Shown in pieces: positions 11,805-22,620 of a stretch of 64,000 nt of DNA (positions within the stretch are counted from its first letter, which is position 1; the number at the start of each line of letters is the position of its first letter). The stretch lies in the NCBI GenBank assembly GCA_023053575.1, contig JAKZAP010000008.1:3552715-3616714 (forward strand), given 5' to 3'. The translations under genes and the position numbers were made by a program. This DNA comes from Branchinecta lynchi (taxonomy: Eukaryota; Arthropoda; Branchiopoda; Anostraca; Branchinectidae). A model generated the notes under the pieces. The model saw nothing but the letters and a program-made list of their open reading frames with translations. It did no database searches and had not been told where the DNA came from.

Positions 11805-12109
11805 GAGCGTGTTCCATCCTACTTACCGTAGTAACTACGCATGACGTCACGAATTCTGGCTTTTCGCCGTCAAGGCTGGAACGATTTTTCTATTTTCCAG
11901 CAGGATCTCACGCCAGGGACGAATCTGACCAATCACGTTACAGAGATGCGTAGTTACTACGCTTACTACGGTCCCGAGCATGGTAAGCAAATAGTAACTA
12001 TTAGTTACTATTCCGACAAGGTTGGAACGGTCAGCGTAGTAACTTTTCGTGAGGATGGAACGGAAATAGTAACTATTAGTAACTATTGTTAGAAGGGTGG
12101 AACACGCTC
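11805..12109. mobile_element. GAGCGTGTTCC-family MITE, copy 1 (3-bp TSD AGT)
   Basis: The termini GAGCGTGTTCCATCCT and AGGGTGGAACACGCTC are inverted repeats, flanked by AGT on both sides (11802-11804 and 12110-12112). The interior is rich in GTAACTATTAGTTACT palindromes and carries CGTGACGTCA-like and CCAATCACGTTA blocks. These are common to the copies at 33175, 35953, 39771 and 45223. There is no coding content. Confidence 0.85.
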
Positions 12110-12215
12110 AGTATGTTTCAAACGTGCCATATTGAGAGACTGCACTCTTCCCGACGAAAACGGATATTTCTCACCATCGTCGGAAAAGGTAGAACGAAGA
12201 ACTAGGAGAACTTAA

Positions 12216-12656
12216 AGGAACAGAAAACTTGACTCAAACTTGACTCGGGAGCGAGCTGACATATCAAGAATGTACCCTGAGTCGATATTGAGAGTAAGAA
12301 AAATTCTCGTTACGACCATTGCAGTTTCCGGGCAGTTTCCGAGAATTCAACTTTTGAGTTAGTAGAAAAAAAAGCCAAGGGTTTGTGTGCCGGGAGTAGG
12401 AATCGAACGCACGACCTCTTGACTACTATCCCGATACTATGGCCGAAACACGGCCAAAGGCGAACTTTTACAGTGCATAAGTGGATAATTACAGTGCATA
12501 AGGGGCAAGGGCCTGCCAGCTAGCTTTGGTAACACTAAGGAGGGGTTTCGAGATAACAAAGAATATTTCCTGTCGACAATAAGTCCCTGTATCTTTATCT
12601 AAGCCCCCCAGATCGGTTTGATGGCCGAAAGTTGCGTAGTCAAGTTTTCTGTGCCT
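12216..12656. mobile_element. TTAA-flanked MITE containing a tRNA-like segment
   Basis: The termini AGGAACAGAAAACTTGACT and AGTCAAGTTTTCTGTGCCT form a 19-bp inverted repeat with one mismatch. They are flanked by TTAA on both sides (12212-12215 and 12657-12660). TTAA duplications are typical of the piggyBac and Kolobok superfamilies. The interior contains a minus-strand tRNA-like stretch at about 12385-12465. Confidence 0.75.
12385..12465 (-). repeat. tRNA-like segment (possible SINE or tRNA relic)
   Basis: On the minus strand it reads AGTAGTCAAGAGGTCGTGCG followed by TTCGATTCCTACTCCCGGCA. It has a B-box-like GTTCGATTCC and a weak A-box-like region. Acceptor and T stems do not pair well, so it is not a functional tRNA gene. 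It sits inside the TTAA-flanked element. Confidence 0.4.
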
Positions 12657-12668
12657 TTAACATTACGA

Positions 12669-13097
12669 GGTATAGGATTTTCAACTTTGAGACTAAACTG
12701 TGGGCATTTGGTAAATGTTATAAACATGTAGAAGTTTTTGTTCAGTCCCTTTCTTGATTGATTAAACAAAGTTTTGAAACAAACTGTTAGCAGAAATGTG
12801 TTTTAGACGGCTTCAAAGTCTCGCATCGTATTAACCGATAATGACGCAATGCAAAAACCTACGAAGAGGACGTGGGATTTTATTTTGTCATAATAGTTTT
12901 AGGCCTTTAAAACACATATCTGTTTGAATTTTGCCCGAAAACTGTGTTTAGTCAATCAAAAATTGGAGTCGAAAATTGGAACTTTTTTGTTAAATTGTAT
13001 AAGACACCTGTTTACCTGTTTCGAAAAACTTTTTCAAGTTTGACAAGATTAAATAATTATCAAACGCATTCAGTACGAAGTTGAAAATCCTATAACC
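12669..13097. repeat. Inverted-repeat element (GGTATAGGATTTTCAACTT ends)
   Basis: The left end GGTATAGGATTTTCAACTT is inverted at the right end, AAGTTGAAAATCCTATAACC (one-base insertion). Further inverted similarity surrounds the centre near 12880 (GATTGATTAAAC versus GTTTAGTCAATC). No target duplication is clear and there is no coding content. It starts 12 bp after the TTAA-flanked element. Confidence 0.6.
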
Positions 13098-13480
13098 CGC
13101 AAAGTTCAATAGATTTTTGCTTTTTCTGATTTCGTTAGGTACGTTACAATCTTTCTTTTACTCGAATTCTTCCTTCACTCGGTTGGCAGAACCCTCATCG
13201 CCGATGCTAGGGATTTAAAACAGAAAAGAACAGGCTCATAGTCCCAGAGCCGTTCTTTGCCAACCTTCCGTGACATGTTTCAACGACACGAAACAATATT
13301 TTCCAATTTGTATAATGGTACCTGTGTCATCTTTTTCTCATTGAGTCACGTAAATGAAGCAGTAAAACTCAATCTTTTCAGAACTTGAGAGGGGAAGTGC
13401 AAGTACCTAGGGTGGCTCTGCGCTATGCTATTGATCAGTTTTCGCATTGAACAGAAATGGTTGATGACGGGTGTTGAGGC

Positions 13481-13690
13481 GATTCAGTACTCTATATGAC
13501 TAAGTCCAAAACACGCCGGTAATCCTCAGGAAGAAGGAGTAAGCGTCTCCGTAACGACTCAAATCCTGTGTCAACCAATCAGGCGATCTTTGGGAGCAGA
13601 TGTAACACCACTTCTGCCTTTCTTCCGCTAGGTACCTGGAGAGGCCGGAGATCTTGTATCGGCAAGGAGAGATAGTCATCAAGAGTATTG
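13481..13690 (+). repeat. Dispersed ~200-bp repeat, copy 2
   Basis: It matches 935-1137 (inverted) and 48190-48372 (direct). Landmarks are CTCAGGAAGAAGGAGTAAGC, CACCACTTCTGCCTTTCTTC and GAGAGGCCGGAG. Confidence 0.75.
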
Positions 13691-14020
13691 TTATTTGTAA
13701 AGTCTGTTTTGCCAAGAGATATTTCGTATGGTCGCCAGTTATAATTTGTTTTTCAGGTAGAAATCTTAGTCATACCAAGTGTTCTATTTATTTTGTTGGA
13801 AGATTAAATGTCTGTGTCCACCAGCCCCACTCTGATTGACGAGACAGTTCATGCCAGTTCGAATCCCTTTCCGTCTTTTTTTTTCATTTCTCTCCAAATT
13901 TCGGCTCGGAGCCACTATGCGGTTTAGTTACTTTCAGTCCATCAGTGATCATCACCATCATCAACGTTTAACCAAGACTGTGCTAAGATATGTGTTTAGT
14001 TATATTCGCTTTGGAGAAAA

Positions 14021-14850
14021 AAGAGCTGAAAGCTCATATGGCACTTGTAGAGCGAGTCACCTTGTTTGTACATGTGAGAAATTGATCGTTCGAATAGGAT
14101 TAGACCAGAGGAAGTTGCTCGGAAGAGTTCATCTTACAAACTAAAAATGTTTATTGACAGTTCGAGTAGAGGTAAAAAGGTGAAAAAAAAAACAGTATAA
14201 AACAAGTGAATAAGATAACGTCAGAGTGGTTCCTCGATGTCGGGTGTGATAATGCTCAAGCACCGTCTTAAGGTCCAGGGCTTTCCTTCTTCTGATTCTT
14301 GCAATTTAAGCCCCTTCCTTTAAGATTTGGGTCTTGCTTTGGTCGAGATTCCCATACACCAGCCAAGTTTCGCCGTCCTAGTACATCTGGAAGTACCGTA
14401 ACTCGCGATCACCAGAATTCAGGGAAACCCTCTTCATCTCCCCCCACAGTGCCTCGACGCGGTCCGATCACTGAGTCACTAACGCATCTAAGCTTTATGC
14501 TTGTTCTGTCCACCAAGCTCTGTGCCTACTCTCAACCCTAACCGTTTCACAACATTTCGGGTACCCCCCCCCCCCCCCACACACACACACAAAGTTACTG
14601 GATCCGGTCCTGACTTGAAATAGAACATCTTAGGAACATGCTCTTGCCACTTATCAAGTTTCACTCACATCCGATCACCCATTCGAAAGTTATACATGTC
14701 AGCCACTAAATTGCGGATTCCCTCCCGTCACCATTGCCATATCGTCGGATCCATAACGTGCGTGCCAAGTTTCATTATCCTAGCTCATTTGGAAGTACCC
14801 GAAGTAGCAAAACTTGGACAGACCGACAGACATTACGATAAAAAAAAAAA
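14021..14850. mobile_element. CATATGGCACTT-family element, degraded copy
   Basis: The left end AAGAGCTGAAAGCTCATATG then GCACTTG matches 40204. The right part (GTGCCAAGTTTCAT, CCTAGCTCATTTGGAAGTAC, GACAGACCGACAGACA) matches 41399-41480. The interior keeps CCCCCCACAGTGCCTCGACG-like satellite pieces, a poly-C tract and a (CA)n run at about 14578. There is no gene. Confidence 0.6.
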
Positions 14851-16249
14851 CTCCTTCACGATGAAAGTGTTGCACCACCCTTCATTTTCAAGAGTAAAAG
14901 CCTCTCTTTACTGTTCAGTAACTTTTGGATCCATTGTGCTATCTCTGTGTGATGAATGCTGATAATTAGGTGAGGGCTGCAAATTTACACTAATCCGCCT
15001 TTTTCCGTTGTTTTCTTTCATTTTTTCTCACAGTCGTATTGGACACCAGGTGAGAGGTAGTGAACAGCCTCGTATAGGTATTTACTATCTTGGGTTACTT
15101 GTAGAATCTTCCTGTCTGAAGTTCTTTCCTGTAATGTGTCTAGTCTTTGACACGACACTAGCTCTATGGACAAGTGCACTTTCCCTAATTTACTCTGTGT
15201 GGAAGAGCAACAGGGCCAAAGTGGTATCGATTTTCTTAAAACTGAAGGTTCCTCTCCCTGCCCATAATGCAGAAACGAATGCAGGGCAATCATTAATCAC
15301 TAGTTTGACATGTGTTCGACAGACACTTGACCTGTATTGCAAGCGGTAAGCGTAAGCCTAGAGGGGTCCTAGAAGGGGGTTGAACTGTCGTCTAAGCACC
15401 TGAACTATCTTAGTTCGTTATAGCCATTACGAAAACACAGCGTTTCATTAGAGTCGAGCCACCTTAAAGTCTTACCTATAATACTAACGCAACCTACTTC
15501 CATGATCACTCCATATATTTCTAAACTCGGAGACACCAATTTGGTACGGTACATTCTAACCCCTCTAGCAAAATCACGCTGATTTTCTCACTTGCCGTGT
15601 TTTGCTACCTTCGATGTGTATCACGCTGTCGACGGTTGTCTGCGAGAAGTTTTTCCATCAGTCCTTTAGCAAACCTTCATACAGGGCTAGGGCCAGCCAA
15701 GTATAATTTTGGACTAGCCTAGTCCAGCTTTTTGGTCATCCTTCCTTGCAACTCAGGATTTATCTTAAAAGACGGCTCTTACTAGAGATACCTTTTCCAC
15801 GATAATTGGTCCAGAAGTAGTGTTTTTCAAAAATAACCAAACTTGCCTTGTCAAATTAGGGTTAGGGTCTTGTTAGTGCTTGTCGAATCTTGCCGGGCTT
15901 ACCGCCAAAATACTTGGTTTTCTCGCCAAAAATTTAAAACAGATGCGAGCCGTGGTTAAATGCTGAGAAGTCCGCAATAACGGAATCGGATGACACCTGT
16001 CTGAATCCCAAAACAAAGTTATTGTTTGGCAATTCAGGAAAAATCTTAGCTATCGGTTAGAAGCGAAAACTTCAAACATGCTTATTCACAGGGATTTTAT
16101 TAAGAGGGATATTTCAGAGATCAGTATACCGTATAATAATAATAATTTAGTTTTAACCCACAAATCGTACAAGCCGAAACAAAAGAAAATAGGAAATCAT
16201 TACTAGGGAAAACAAAACACATATAAAAAGATCTACTCAAGAGTGATAC
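14851..16249. other. Gene-free stretch
   Basis: It contains a 113-codon open frame at 15008-15349 without any recognisable domain and a matching minus-strand shadow. Near 16135-16165 an ATAATAATAATAATTT run next to TTTTAACCCACAAATCG resembles a LINE 3' tail on the minus strand. Nothing else is supportable. Confidence 0.4.
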
Positions 16250-16651
16250 CCAGGGACCCATAATTTCCAGTAATGACTCGGCATTCAGGTGGCTTGTCAT
16301 TTCCTATGCTTCTATGTTGCTATGTTGCCCGAATCTCACCTAGTTTCCAAAAATTCCGCTTGGGTCGAAGCGGCGTTCTTGCTCAGATGGACAACATTTG
16401 TTGGCACAAGTCAAGACTATTCAGCATGCCACCAGGTACCTAAGCTAGAACAAAAGATCCAGGATACAATTCTATTAGAGAGAAATATTCCTAGTTCAGC
16501 ACAACAGCTGCGAAATTTTTTGTCTCCGTTTTATTTTATCCCCGTGGGTATTTCTCGAACTACCTGACGCTCGGTCAAGAGCGCATCTGAAATCTCTTAT
16601 TGACAAGCCCCCTGAATGGTGAGTCATTACAGGAAATTTATGGGTCCCTGG
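16250..16651. mobile_element. CCAGGGACCCATAAATTTCC-ended MITE
   Basis: The left end CCAGGGACCCATAATTTCC...GTAATGACTC and the right end GAGTCATTAC...GGAAATTTATGGGTCCCTGG form a ~45-bp inverted repeat, continuing to CATTCAGG/CCTGAATG. Flanks TGATAC and TTATAC may be a mutated 6-bp duplication. A solo terminal palindrome of the same family lies at 46342-46394. The interior frame 16289-16567 shows no transposase motif. Confidence 0.75.
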
Positions 16652-16941
16652 TTATACAGACGAATAAGCCCATGAGAGGGCGACAGATACGACGTGCGTA
16701 CGCCGTTTTGGACAGTTTTCTGCGGAGAACAGACGATTTCTCTGCAATGTCCGGTAGCGAGTATACTTATACTAATAATTTTAAGAATCTCTTTGCCAAG
16801 GAGGGAGAAAAAGAAGAAATTTACAAAAACGAAAGTAAGTGGATCGCATAGCTTTAATATCCCTTTTCTTTAAAACAGGATAAACCCAGATAGAAAAAGA
16901 ATAGAATGGTCGCCATTGGGAGTGTGAAAAGAGTGAAAAAA

Positions 16942-17400
16942 CAAGACCAGAGGTGTCGATGGCATCACATAATCACATAAGTGTTCAACATGTGTTCTTG
17001 CCCTAAATCGAACATCTAATCAACTTCAAATAAAACTTTTACTTTTAACACACTTTCCGGTTTTTGCCGGATTCCGGGCAAACTACTCGTCCGATGACAA
17101 AATAGTTTTCATCATCGTGCTCAGCATGTATTCTTACCCCATAATCGACTATGACATTAGCTGTTTCAAAATATTTTGTTTGCCCCTTAATTTGACCCCC
17201 CCCCCCCCTAAATGTAGGGCTACAAAGCCCGTCTACGAACTTGACTGGTCCGACAACCCAACGAATCCTCACACCAAGGTTCATCAATATATCTCGTTCC
17301 CCTTCGAGAGTTATCGTGGTTACAGACGGACGGACGGACAGACGGACAACTTTTGCGATGTCATAGGTATCCCTCCACTTACGTTTTGGGATCCCAAAAA
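16942..17400. mobile_element. GGATCCC-ended satellite element, copy A
   Basis: The left end is ACAAGACCAGAGGTGTCGATG. The right end is GATGTCATAGGTATCCCTCC then ACGTTTTGGGATCCCAAAAA, preceded by a GACGGACGGACAGACGG microsatellite. One to two internal units (CCGGATTCCGGGC, ATTAGCTGTTTCAAAATATT) match the 22.6-24.0 kb copy. The minus-strand frame 17045-17452 is a by-product of the repeat. Confidence 0.8.
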
Positions 17401-17789
17401 GAGAGGTCCTTGAAATTAAATTGCACTTGTCAGTAAGGATGTGGTATCCCACTAATTAGTTTGCAGTCAATGACGGTGACTATCCGGGTTACAGCCGTAT
17501 TGTCACAGATTTGTGTTTTGCTTCGGGATATAATGTAGATTGGGGAGATAAGCCTAAATAACTCTGATTACCATGCAGCCTATGATTATTCTTGGCTGCA
17601 TGATAAATGCAGCCAACCTGTGTTGCCAGGGGGATATCCAGATTCAATCGACGTTGGTAGGCTATAGTAACTATTGGTATGATGTTGCAGTACACTCAAG
17701 TGTCAACAAATCCTGGCTTTCAACACCGCACATTTCGATATTGCGAGTGGTGCGATACTACACTATACTATGATACAAGACGAAACAAA

Positions 17790-18110
17790 ACAAGACCTAA
17801 GATTTCGATGGGATCCCAAAAATCTAGTATTTGATCCAAACACTGGGTCTTGTCTTCGCCAAATCCAGTCTTCGCCAGATCAAGTATTCGCCAGGCTAAC
17901 ATCTGAGAAAACCAAGTTGATATACCTCTATCAGCCATTGATGATACTGACCGAAACCTTACACTTGACCCAAAGAATCTTCACACCAAGTTTCATCAAA
18001 ATATCTCATTCCCTTCGAGAGTTATTGTGCTGACAGACGGACGGACGGACAGACGGACAACTTTTGCGATGTCATAGGTATCCCTCCACTTACGTTTTGG
18101 GATCCCAAAA
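17790..18110. mobile_element. GGATCCC-ended satellite element, copy B (short)
   Basis: It starts CAAGACCTAAGATTTCGATG then GGATCCCAAAAA and ends ACGTTTTGGGATCCCAAAA. Here the internal CCGG satellite units are almost completely missing, so this is close to the two ends joined together. AAGTTTCATCAAAATATCTC and the GACGGACGGACGGACAGACGG-type microsatellite are kept near the right end. Confidence 0.8.
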
Positions 18111-18859
18111 ATGGCATGCTCTGGTTCTGGCGAGCTTTCTACAGATCAAAAAAGGGGCAGCCAGGACGCAAAAGTTGAAATTGGACCCCAACTAACACAC
18201 AGTTTGGATTTCTGTCCAAGCCATTTGCATGACATTCTGATGTGCTACACTTTACATGATCCAGCTCGAGCGTCGTTGATATTGCAGGTCACAACTGTCA
18301 CAATGGGACAAATACTTTGGAGTCTGGCATCAGAAATGGCAGTTCAGGCTCCTCTGTTCTGTCCTTCATAATGCATGACTTAATTTAAGAGATTTAATTT
18401 GAAAAAATAAGATTAAAAAAAATAATAATGCATAAAACAACTTTTCTGATTTTCGGCGGGCGGGGGGGGGGGGGCACAGCTAGACGAAGATTTCCAAAGT
18501 AGACCTTACCCTGACCTTAGACCCACCCTCCTTAGCCATCAGCGGCGTATAGGGCCTCTCTGTTAATCACGAAGCTGTGTGGTTGAAGTGATGTCTTCTC
18601 ATTGCGATACGTTGTTAGGTACTGGAAACTGGAAGGGATTTCCCTGTCGGATCTTTAGTACCTGTATGTGCTTGTGCCTGTGTTGTATGCTCGATGAAAA
18701 CGGTTTATAAAAGAATAAGTGTTCACCCAGTGAGCTCACACAAAGCCGAGCTTTGGCCACTGGAAAACCACGTTTGTTTTGAGATTCAAATTTTCCGCGT
18801 CATAGTATAACTTTTCGTTGTGAGGACGGCCGTAGATAATAGCTGTGTCATCACCCCCA
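18111..18859. repeat. Gene-free stretch including one of a pair of direct repeats
   Basis: The segment 18645-18840 (GTGTTCACCCAGTGAGCTCAC, CACTGGAAAACCACGTTTG, CGTTGTGAGGACGGCCGTAG) is repeated in direct orientation at 20206-20390. A G tract lies near 18460. The open frame 18111-18371 has no recognisable domain. Confidence 0.55.
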
Positions 18860-20203
18860 CCTTTTTCAGATTCGGTAAAATTTTGGGCCTTAAAATTTTA
18901 CTAAAATTGTTCGGTATTTTCTCGATAGCACAACTGTTACGGGGATTCGGTAGCTATACAGAATCCTAAATATGCTATATGTACAAATCACTTAGGTATA
19001 GTGACAGGGATTCGGTATAATTGCCAGTATTCGGTAGTTATCACGAATTTAGTGAGAGAATTTACTGAAATCATTTGGTAATTTTTCAATGCCGGAACTG
19101 TTCGGTATGTTTATGAAGATTCCGTAGTTACACAAAATCCCGAATAAGCTGTTGGTTCAAATTATTCGGTATCATGATCAGGATTCGGTAATTTGTTCAG
19201 TATAATTTCAAGAATTAGGAGTTAACCACGAATCCTCACTTCGTTCCAGTTCCGACGAATGTTTACCGAATAAGAATATTGTTCGGTAGTCTTTCGATAC
19301 CAAAACAATTCGGTATAATAACCGGGATACGGTAGTTATATAGAATCCCGAGCATGCTACCGGTCTAAACTTAATCGGTATAATAACTGGGATTCGGCAA
19401 TTTATTCGTTATAATTGCCAGGATTCGGAAGTTACCACGAATCTCGAAACTCAGAAGAGGTCGAGTGAAGCACTGGCAGACAAAAGGGATGATCTATAAT
19501 ACCATTGATAGTCCTTACTTTTATTTTGGATCTAATCCTAAATATTTCGAAAATTCCGCCTGCAGCACTTTTCGTAATATTCTCTATTTTGTGGAAGGGC
19601 GCGTCATTTGAGCCTATTTTATACCTATTTTAGGATTGAGATTTTCAAACATTAAAAGCTAGAATTTGGATGGAAATTAAATTTGGCAGGAAAAAGCAAA
19701 CAAAATTTAGCCTGCGGCGTTCACTTTATGTGATTATGGGTAGTATATTAACTAGACTACAGTTGCTACTGCTGCCGGAACGTCGTTCCATCCGGTTTCC
19801 GGAACTTCTTAGAGTCTCGGCATTTGATCAACGGTAAATGATAGAATTTGTAAGAGAAGCAGACAAATTTTAGCCTACAGAAAAAAAAGGGATTTCACAA
19901 ATTTTCGCCTGCGCAGCTCGGTTTAGTTTTATATTGGTTATAAGAAATGGAAGGTGTTACTGCAATCATGCCCGACGACATATTCTACATTTGGGCTTCG
20001 CCGAAACGCCGCCTAATAGTTGGCTTATCGTCTTTCATGCTGCCCTTTATTGTTACTCTTCCTACGTAATCGTTTCTGTTCCATAATTTAAAGCTCGAAT
20101 TCTTAGTTCTAGGATTCGGTAAATTTTTTGAAAGATTCGGTAAAATGTTGGCTCTGCCCCCCCCCCCCCCTCCCCCACCGAAAATGCACTTGCGACGCTC
20201 CTG
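18860..20203. repeat. TTCGGTA tandem-repeat element with hAT-like right end
   Basis: Between 18860 and 19470 the motifs GGGATTCGGTAGTTAT, AGAATCCCGA and TTCGGTATAAT recur in about three diverged units of roughly 130-200 bp. The right end, after a poly-C tract, reads CCGAAAATGCACTTGCGACG then CTCCTG. Inverted, that is CAGGAGCGTCGCAAGTG, resembling the CAGGGGCGTCACGACTGGG ends of another MITE family here. The two direct repeats 18645-18840 and 20206-20390 bracket it. Confidence 0.5.
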
Positions 20204-20525
20204 GTGGTACCTCTATGCGCCTGTACCTGTACCTGAAAATTTGAAAACGATTTACGAAAAATGAGTGTTCACGCATTGAGCTCACCTACACCAAGCCGAC
20301 TTTCGGCCACTGAACACCCATGTTTGTGTGCGATTCAAATATTCCAAATGATAGTAGAACTTTGCGTTGTGAGGACGCACGTAGAAATTTTGAACTTTGT
20401 AGTAAACTAAAAAGTGAAAAATAAAAAATAAATCCCTAACAGAATCCAAATAATTCAGTGAATTCGTTTTATGACAAAAATATAAGTTCACTTTCAGTTA
20501 AACTTTAAATGAGCCGTCTTAAAGC

Positions 20526-20897
20526 CAGGCTTCACCTTCCAGGTTCTCAGACGTCCGGGGCTTCCGCATAGTCAAGCCAACCCTTCCAGATTTTCATGAT
20601 AATGATGACAGCTAAATTTGCTATTCTTCAACATTTCCTAGATGTCTCCTTCGTATTTCAAATATCTGTTTCATCTCAGTCATAACTGTCAATCACTTTC
20701 CCTTTCCTTCCTACATTTGCATATTTGTTTCTGTCTCTCGAATGGATTGCCTCTACGGTACCTTCCAGACATCCGGAATCTGGGGTATCCAACACCCGGA
20801 CTTCCAGACGTTTTTGGCCTGGCTTCACCTTCCAGATCGGTCTCGACGAAAACGGCTGTCTGGAATCCGGAAGAAATCTGGAAGGTGAAGCCTCGCT
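20526..20897. repeat. Inverted-repeat element with AGGCTTCACCTTCCAG ends
   Basis: AGGCTTCACCTTCCAG at the left is inverted as CTGGAAGGTGAAGCCT at the right, and GGCTTCACCTTCCAGATC recurs internally. The motif TCCGGAATCTGG/CCAGACATCCGGA gives further palindromic character. There is no clear target duplication and no coding content. Confidence 0.6.
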
Positions 20898-22244
20898 TTT
20901 ACCTATACTACTGATTAACCCCTACGTCCGTTATCGTTTCCGTCCATCCCCGAGATTCCAAACTTCCTGCGTGTTTTCATCCACCATAACTTCGCCAGAA
21001 GAAATGTTTGTCCACCTTAACTGCGTGAGGTCGAGTCTTCCATTCTATTTGCTCGGCGCTTTTCCGCGCGGATTAGAGCGGTAACTTATCGCTTCTGATG
21101 AGCTCATTGGTTAGAAATACTGCTAATTCAAGTTTTTCCGTTTTTTTTTGTGTTTTTTTTTAGGAAAACTAAGGGGCTGCACAAAGCTGAAAATACCCGA
21201 GCTGGATCTGTAATCTCTGAGAAACCCCTGTTGAGTTTCAAAAGAGTCACGTCTGTTCGAATTTCCGAAAAAAAGCTCTATCGCCTGCGACTTTTCCTTT
21301 AAACTGACATAGTTTTCCGTCGTCTTAAATTAAAGGCATACAAAATACAGTACATTACTTTCACTCAAGTGTGTTTTCTCGTGCGAAAAAGCAACTGTAC
21401 TGGAAGTGAAAAAGCTGGCTATTTCTTGGATAAAATAGACACTATTTCTCTCGGAAGAGCGCCCCAGGAGGGAGCAAATCCCGGTGTAACTGTCCGTTAA
21501 CAAAAAGTATTTTAGGTGGCGCTCAGGTGCAAACGGTAAAGAAAATGAATGTTTACTTGAAACTCCGTTATTTCTTGTTTGAGTTGGATCGCAGCGTAGG
21601 AAGACATAATTTTTCGTTTTTTGGAGAAGGAGGAGAAGAAGAAGCCCCCCCCCTCCCTGCGCCTAGAAAGCAAGATGTAGGCGAGGCCAATGAAACTTTG
21701 TGATCAAAATGCAAAAGACCAATCAGACAATCGACCTGAAAAGTTGCTTCGTCGTCACATGAAGAAAATCCGTTCCGCGACGTGAAAAGTTCGAATTTAT
21801 CATAGAATGTGGGGGGGGGGGGGGGTCCGAATACTCAGAACGGATTGTTCCTGTGAGAATTCACTTCGGGTTTTAGCTCGAAGCCCACCTTTAAAACTGG
21901 ATCTGACAGCAAGATTAAGACTAAGGCCATCTTCGAATGAGGACTTCGGAGGGATAACATTGAATTTTAATTGCACTTGCAGCAAATAGGATGCAGTGTC
22001 CCGATAAATAGGTTGCAGTTGATGATGGTGATTGTTTTCGGATTACAGACGCTTTTTGAACCCCTCTGGTTTCTCACTTATGATAGTTTTTTTTTTTCAC
22101 ATGTTCTTCTTCCCGCGACTGCCGGGTCCATGTTGGCCTAGTCCTTTACTTCTCCATTGGGTGGAGCATTTTTCCTTTTTCTATATTTCATCATCCAATT
22201 CGGCTGTTCTAACTAGGTTAAACATGGTTTAAATGTTTCCACCT
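20898..22244. other. Gene-free stretch with homopolymer tracts
   Basis: It contains a poly-G tract at about 21810 and a poly-C tract near 21645. The open frames here are short and unrecognised. No RNA gene or complete element is visible. Confidence 0.4.
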
Positions 22245-22360
22245 CGACCCGGTGGGTAATGTTTTGTTTTGAGGGTGATGTTGTAACAATATGATATAAT
22301 TATGTTATTATAATTATATTATTGCTAGAGGCGAAAGTCTTTTTGGTGCAGTTATTATTC
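22245..22360 (+). repeat. LINE 3' tail fragment (CR1-like)
   Basis: TTATTGCTAGAGGCGAAAGTC followed by AT-rich TTATTATTC-type sequence parallels the GAGGCGAAAGCCTTATTATTG 3' end of the CR1 fragment at 7.9 kb. No reading frame remains. Confidence 0.45.
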
Positions 22361-22620
22361 ATATTCTTATTATGTGGTGGTCAAAGAGATTATGTTGAGT
22401 CTGACTAGTATAGGTGTTGGAACTGAGATTGGATTCTGGATGTATAAAGAAGGGGAACGTAGTCAAGTGCCTCACCGATCATCTTCGAAGTACACTGAAG
22501 CTGATTAACTTAGGGGCAGTGTACTATTGAAGCTAGTTGTACTGAAGCTGTTTCGCTTATACATATAGTTGTATATTTATTTTTGACCTCTTACAAAAGG
22601 GGAAAAGCGTACATAAAGAA

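Noticed and set aside
15008..15349. 113-codon frame with a possible acceptor (TTTTTCTCACAG)
   Set aside because: No recognisable domain and a GTGAGA donor-like site only about 18 bp after the acceptor; probably chance.
17045..17452. 135-codon minus-strand frame as a gene
   Set aside because: Equivalent frames occur at 23669-23860 and 38120-38311 in other copies of the GGATCCC element. It is translated satellite sequence.
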